Shown here piece by piece: positions 59,892 to 64,000 of a stretch of 64,000 nucleotides of DNA. This stretch comes from CAYXVF01 sp964468125 (lineage in GTDB: Bacteria > Myxococcota > XYA12-FULL-58-9 > CAYXVF01), in contig CAYXVF010000005.1 in assembly GCA_964468125.1 (NCBI GenBank), positions 1 through 64,000 of the forward strand, in the 5' to 3' direction. Position 1 is the first letter of the stretch; each line of letters opens with the position of its first letter. Made by a program: the position numbers and the translations under genes. The notes under the pieces are model-generated. The model was not told the DNA's origin. It did not search any database and saw nothing but the letters and a program-made list of their open reading frames with translations.

Positions 59892-60739
59892 GCAATCCAG
59901 CTGTCTTCGTTTTCAGCCTTGCTGACCTTGCGGAACACGCCGTTGCCTTCACCGCTCTTGGTCGCCCCTTCCCAGTAGACGTCCACCGATGAGAACCCGG
60001 CGTCCAGGAGCATGTCGCGAATCTCCGGTAGCGTCCACACCCGCCAGTCATAGGCAAAGGCCTTCTTCATCTTCGATCCGTCCTTGAACTCGAAATGAAT
60101 GTAGCGAATCGCCTCGGCGCTGAGCGCGTCCATGGGCCTCTGGTCCCAGATGTACGTGAAGTCACCGTGGTCGGTTTCTTCTTCGACTTCGATCTGCGCC
60201 TCTGGGCCACCGTGAATGTCGAGAAAGAATGCGCCACCTGCTGTCAGCTCGTCGTGCACCTTGCGGTAGTAGCGCACCATCGTGTTGCGGTCCTTGAACA
60301 CGCAAAAGGAGAAATTAAACGCGACGCAAACGTCAGACGCTTCGCCCGCACCTTCGAGGACATCGCGCTCGAGAAGCTTTACGCGAGAAGCTCGCTCGTC
60401 GCCGAGCGGTTGAATGTGCCGGTCGACCCCCGACGCGAGCGTTGGGCCGTCGAGGTCGAGGCCGGTCGCACGATTGTCGTCTCGCTTCTTCACCCATTCG
60501 GCGCACAGAGCGGCGGTACCGCAGAAGTCTTCACGCAAGACCGCAGCCGGTTTGCCGTGACGCTTCTTGTAGACCCGATCGATGAAGGCGACGTCTGCGC
60601 TCACTTCTTGTACGGAGCGCTCGTAAAGGTCGTGCTTATCCGCCGTCTTCGCGGTGAGCTTCACCCTTTTCTTCTTCTTGTCTTTCTTCTTGTCTTTGGA
60701 GCGTTTGCGCTTCTTTTCGTCGTCTTTGCGGCTTCCCAT
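59870..60739 (-). CDS. SAM methyltransferase with Lys-rich N-terminal extension
   Basis: 289 residues from ATG 60739. Residues 1-28 are a Lys/Arg/Asp block (DDEKKRKRSKDKKKDKKKKR). The rest is a class I methyltransferase: FCGTAALCAEWV, TGLDLDGPTLA, CVAFNFSFCVFK, GGAFFLDIHGG and VWTLPEIRDMLLDAGF. No relative with known substrate is recognised. Part of the mreB-rluA-methyltransferase run, 23 bases after rluA. The basic head may bind RNA or ribosomes, which would suit its RluA neighbour. Confidence 0.82.
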   Translation of the reverse strand: MGSRKDDEKKRKRSKDKKKDKKKKRVKLTAKTADKHDLYERSVQEVSADVAFIDRVYKKRHGKPAAVLREDFCGTAALCAEWVKKRDDNRATGLDLDGPTLASGVDRHIQPLGDERASRVKLLERDVLEGAGEASDVCVAFNFSFCVFKDRNTMVRYYRKVHDELTAGGAFFLDIHGGPEAQIEVEEETDHGDFTYIWDQRPMDALSAEAIRYIHFEFKDGSKMKKAFAYDWRVWTLPEIRDMLLDAGFSSVDVYWEGATKSGEGNGVFRKVSKAENEDSWIAYIVAWA

Positions 60740-60762
60740 GGCCGCCGATATGCGCACCGCCC

Positions 60763-61689
60763 TCAGGCCGAAGCAAGGGCGGGATGATCGAGTCCGTAAG
60801 ACAAAGCGAGGGCTCGAAGATCTTCCGGAGGCGCCGAACGAAACTCCCGACGTGTCCCGTTGCTGAGCTCGAAGCCGAGTTCGTAGGCGTGCAGCATCGG
60901 TCGCGCGATCGGCACCGGCGGCGTGGTGACGGTGTAGCGAGGTCCGCCGTAGAGACCGTCGCCTAGGAGCGGGTGACCCAGGTGCGAGGCGTGCACGCGG
61001 ATCTGGTGTGTGCGTCCCGTGTGGAGCGTCGCCTCTACGAGCGAAGCCTGCGCGGCTGCGGCGAGCGGCACGAAGTCCGTTCGGGCCGCTTTGCCATCGT
61101 CTCGCACACCGTGACGAGTCCCCTTCACGCGCCCGATGGGTGCGTCGACGCGCTCCTCGCGATCGAAGCGACCACGAAGGAGCGCCAGGTAGCGTTTGGC
61201 GACGGCGCCTTCCCGAAAGGCCTGGTTCAGCCGCCGGGTCGCCGAGCTCGTTCGCGCCATGACGATCAAGCCGCTGGTACCCGCGTCGAGCCGGTGCACC
61301 AGCGTCACCGCGGTGCGCTTCTCTCCGAGCTGCGCCAAGAGCTTGGGCACCTCCGTTTCGAGGGAAGGGCTGCCGTGACGATCCGTTTCGCTCAGGAGTC
61401 CTGGGGGCTTTTCGAGAACGACCAAGGCGGACTCGAGGTAGACAATCCGGGCCTCCGGCGCGCCGCCCGCTTCGACGGGAGTCGCTTCGTCCTCTCCGGC
61501 GATCCGCACCCGCTGTCCCGACCTCAGGGGGCGAGTCATGACGCGCAGGGTCCGCCCATTGAGCGAGACACGACCCGTTCGGATCCATTGACGCGCGACG
61601 CGACGGGAGACGGCGCAACGATGGGCGATGAACTTGTCGATGTTGGTCCCGGCGTCTTCGGGCTCGACCTCCAGGAGCGTGTCCGCCAT
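60763..61689 (-). CDS. RluA-family pseudouridine synthase
   Basis: 308 residues from ATG 61689, sharing one base with the mreB stop (TGATG). N-terminal S4 domain (NIDKFIAHRCAVSRRVARQW, GRVSLNGRTL), then the synthase core LVHRLDAGTSGLIVMA with catalytic Asp, EGAVAKRYLALLRG, KAARTDF, LHTGRTHQIRVHASHLGHPL and LHAYELGFE. Isomerises uridine in rRNA or tRNA; the exact target cannot be told. Translation probably coupled to mreB. Confidence 0.9.
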   Translation of the reverse strand: MADTLLEVEPEDAGTNIDKFIAHRCAVSRRVARQWIRTGRVSLNGRTLRVMTRPLRSGQRVRIAGEDEATPVEAGGAPEARIVYLESALVVLEKPPGLLSETDRHGSPSLETEVPKLLAQLGEKRTAVTLVHRLDAGTSGLIVMARTSSATRRLNQAFREGAVAKRYLALLRGRFDREERVDAPIGRVKGTRHGVRDDGKAARTDFVPLAAAAQASLVEATLHTGRTHQIRVHASHLGHPLLGDGLYGGPRYTVTTPPVPIARPMLHAYELGFELSNGTRREFRSAPPEDLRALALSYGLDHPALASA

Positions 61690-62732
61690 CAATCGGAGAT
61701 CAGAATCTGGCGATAGCTGTCGATGTCTTCGAGGACCATACCTGCGCCGTGGACCACCGCCAGCAGCGGCTCGTCGGCGACGAAGGCCGGAATGCCGATC
61801 TCTTCGCGAAGCATGGTCGAGAGCCCGCGAAGGTTCGCACCGCCCCCGGCGAGCACGACGCCGCGGTCCGAAATGTCACCGCTCAGCTCGGGGGGCGTCT
61901 TCTCCAGGGTCGCCTTCACAGCCTCGAGAATGCTGCGGGCACAATCGGAAAGGGCCTCGCGAACCTCGGGCCCCGTGAGCTCGATCGACTTGGGCACTCC
62001 GCTGATCAGGTCGCGCCCCTTCACGTCCATGGGCTCTGGTTCTTCCGACGGGTCCTCCGGCGGCCAGACGCTGCCGAGCTTGAACTTGATCTGCTCCGCA
62101 GTGCGCTCGCCGATCAACATGTTGTGGTGCCGGCGGACGTAGTTGATGATCGCTTCGTCGAGCTTGTCGCCTGCGACTTTTAGCGTCACGTTCGTCACCA
62201 TGCCACTCATAGACACCACCGCGACGTCCGTGGTGCCACCACCGATATCGACGATCATGTTGCCACGAGCCTCACGAACGGGGAGTCCGGCGCCGATCGC
62301 CGCCGCCATGGGCTGCTCGATCAACCAAACCTGGCGCACGCCCGCGTTCTCCGCCGCCTCGCGGACGGCCTTTCGCTCAACGTTCGTGATCCCAGCGGGC
62401 ACAGAGATGATCAGCCGAGAACGAACGAAGTAGCGCCGGTTGTGGACCTTCTTCACGAAGTAGTCGAGCATGGCCTCGGTCACGGTGAAGTCCGCGATGA
62501 CACCGTCGCGCATCGGACGAATCGCAACGATGTTGCCCGGGGTTTTTCCGAGCATTTGCTTTGCCTCGGCCCCTACCGCGAGGACCTTTTGGCCCCCGTT
62601 CTTCTTGGCGATAGCGACGACCGATGGCTCGTTGGTCACGATGCCCTGGCTGCGGACATAGACGAGGGTATTCGCCGTCCCGAGATCGATCGCGAGGTCG
62701 GTGGAGAACATTCCCAGGACGGAATCGAACAT
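61689..62732 (-). CDS. mreB: Rod-shape-determining protein MreB
   Basis: 347 residues from ATG 62732; longer frames upstream are not conserved. Actin-fold motifs: DLAIDLGTANTLVYV (phosphate 1), IIVSVP-type ISVPAGITNVERKAV, GNMIVDIGGGTTDVAVVSMS (phosphate 2), RGVVLAGGGANLRGL (adenosine). Forms filaments guiding lateral cell-wall synthesis. No mreC/mreD follow here; instead rluA and a methyltransferase do. Divergent from the TPR lipoprotein, 106 bases between. Confidence 0.96.
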   Translation of the reverse strand: MFDSVLGMFSTDLAIDLGTANTLVYVRSQGIVTNEPSVVAIAKKNGGQKVLAVGAEAKQMLGKTPGNIVAIRPMRDGVIADFTVTEAMLDYFVKKVHNRRYFVRSRLIISVPAGITNVERKAVREAAENAGVRQVWLIEQPMAAAIGAGLPVREARGNMIVDIGGGTTDVAVVSMSGMVTNVTLKVAGDKLDEAIINYVRRHHNMLIGERTAEQIKFKLGSVWPPEDPSEEPEPMDVKGRDLISGVPKSIELTGPEVREALSDCARSILEAVKATLEKTPPELSGDISDRGVVLAGGGANLRGLSTMLREEIGIPAFVADEPLLAVVHGAGMVLEDIDSYRQILISD

Positions 62733-62838
62733 GGCGCCAAAAACGGTGATCGACGACCCGTTGTCAAGGTCCCCCGATCTGACCCAGGCACGTCCGTGCC
62801 ATTGCCGCAGGGTCCGCTTTCCCCTAGCGTTCGGTCCC

Positions 62839-63978
62839 ATGCGCACCTGGATCCGAGCCTGCACGCTGGCACTCGCCAGCGCCCTCGCCGCCTGCGGTGG
62901 GGCCACTCCCGAGAGCGAGCCAGTCCCCGCTGCAAAGGCGCCGCCCGAGGTCAGCTACGAAGACCTGGTAGGGCTCTCGGAGAGCTATCTCGAGACCGGC
63001 AAAGCCGATCGAGCCCTCGACGTGGCCCGCGATGCGGTGACCAAGGATGACACGCGTCCGGAAGGCTATCTGGCGCTCGGGCGTGCCCTCGCCTCCAACG
63101 AACGCCTCGAAGACGCCATCGACGCCTACGAGTCCGCTCGCGAACGGGGTGCGGAGGGACATCGGGTGACCCTCGAACTCGCGACCCTTTATGACGTGGT
63201 TCGTCGCTATGAAGAGGCCATCGCGACCTACCAGGTGCACCTCGCAAATCACCCGGAGGACGCGGATGCGCATCAGCAGCTCGGCCTGACCTACCTGCTC
63301 GCCAGACAGCCGGACGCGGCGGTCGCGAGCCTGGAGCAGGCTCTCGAGCTCGACCCGGACAACGAGCAGGCACGCATCGACTACGGGATGGCTTTGATCC
63401 GCGCCGGTCGATCGATCGATGCCATCGCCACCTTGACGCCGATCACCGAGGCCGATCCCGAACGCGCGGACGCCTGGCGCCTCCTGGCCCGCGCCGAGGC
63501 GTCCCAACGGGACTGGGCCGAGGCGTTGCGTCACGTCGACCGGGCGCTCGAGCTTCAGCCCGCGGACCGCGATGCGCTGTCCCTGCGCTGCCGCCTGCAC
63601 GTGGTGCGAGGCGAGGCGGATCGTGCCCTCGCCGACTGCCAGCAGCTTCGAGAGCTCGACCCGGACAACCCCGCGGTCAAGCTGCGCGTCGCCGGTCTTC
63701 TCGCCGAAAGCGGCGCGCTCGACGAGGCCGCCGGCCTCGTAGACGAGGTTGCGCGAAGCGTCCCGGACCACCCAGCGGTGCAATTTCGACGCGACCAGAT
63801 CGGAGCTCGACGCGGCGACGAGGAGGCGTTCAAACGCATCAGCATCCTCGCCCAGCAGCGCAAAGACGACCCGGAGCTCTGGTGGGAAGTGCACACGCTC
63901 GCGAAGTCCGCAAAGAACCGAAAGCTCGCAAGGAAAGCCTCCGCCGAGCTCAAAAAGCTCGGCCTTTCAGCAAAGTGA
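62839..63978 (+). CDS. TPR-repeat lipoprotein
   Basis: 379 residues from ATG 62839. Lipoprotein signal LALASALAACGG with Cys at about residue 19. At least eight tetratricopeptide repeats follow from about residue 40 (examples AYLETGKADRALDVARDAV-like, LATLYDVVRRYEEAIATYQV, LGLTYLLARQPDAAVASLEQ, ALELDPDN). Likely a periplasmic-facing scaffold for envelope protein complexes, as with PilF/BamD-type proteins, but no partner is nearby. Ends close to the window edge; no stop problem. Confidence 0.85.
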   Translation: MRTWIRACTLALASALAACGGATPESEPVPAAKAPPEVSYEDLVGLSESYLETGKADRALDVARDAVTKDDTRPEGYLALGRALASNERLEDAIDAYESARERGAEGHRVTLELATLYDVVRRYEEAIATYQVHLANHPEDADAHQQLGLTYLLARQPDAAVASLEQALELDPDNEQARIDYGMALIRAGRSIDAIATLTPITEADPERADAWRLLARAEASQRDWAEALRHVDRALELQPADRDALSLRCRLHVVRGEADRALADCQQLRELDPDNPAVKLRVAGLLAESGALDEAAGLVDEVARSVPDHPAVQFRRDQIGARRGDEEAFKRISILAQQRKDDPELWWEVHTLAKSAKNRKLARKASAELKKLGLSAK

Positions 63979-64000
63979 TCTCGCTGGGGGGCGCGTCTTC

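Overview
The window looks like a draft (scaffolded) chromosome segment of a high-GC Myxococcota-type bacterium (old Deltaproteobacteria). The indications are strong G/C at third codon positions, frequent GTG starts, a 1164-residue lipoprotein made of myxobacterial DUF4215-type cysteine repeats, a DUF1592/DUF1552 pair, a class III cyclase-AAA-TPR giant protein, FHA and hybrid-kinase signalling proteins, and many lipoproteins. Two runs of 100 N mark scaffold gaps. This placement is inference from gene content, not from a marker-gene tree.

Layout. 1-15.4 kb is accessory and partly decayed: a duplicated tRNA-3'-end-like sequence; a truncated IS21-type end whose transposase start is fused in frame to another protein; a giant CheB-CheR-PAS-histidine kinase-REC hybrid; DUF4215/LamG/FG-GAP debris; the intact DUF4215 lipoprotein; a gene split by a probably false gap; a SprT-like remnant; the DUF1592/DUF1552 pair; and a VCBS/DUF885 mosaic. 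15.4-19.3 kb is a polyprenyl-sugar style set (GT2 transferase, flippase-like protein, GT-C-like membrane protein, divergent methyltransferase). 19.2-27.1 kb holds a TonB-like piece, a C39-like peptidase with an in-frame stop, two small kinases, a pair of unknown proteins, a gapped gene and a decayed IolD-like TPP enzyme. An OmpA-type lipoprotein follows.

28.1-37.4 kb is the most interesting part: eight adjacent genes with five ATP-grasp ligases (one of the PGM1 peptide-ligase type), an S51/cyanophycinase-like protein that seems to lack its catalytic histidine, and two unrelated alpha/beta-hydrolases. Six of the eight form a tight operon with 4-base overlaps. No NRPS, PKS or ribosomal precursor is visible. 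I infer a pathway that builds and then trims or releases an amide-linked small molecule or peptide; the product is unknown.

37.5-64 kb is mostly housekeeping: trpC-trpF-trpA (without trpB) plus a lipoprotein, two membrane proteins, a BFN-domain protein, ffh, two MaoC-type hydratase-fold proteins, an Mla-type lipid transport operon (two MlaE, MlaF with a degenerate signature motif, MlaD), a TSUP permease, mutT, an IscU-like protein, a CAP-domain lipoprotein, an SspB homologue with prmA, an FHA/CAAX-protease/cyclase-TPR/RF-1-domain operon, waaA (Kdo transferase, Asp in place of the usual Glu), mreB-rluA-methyltransferase and a TPR lipoprotein.
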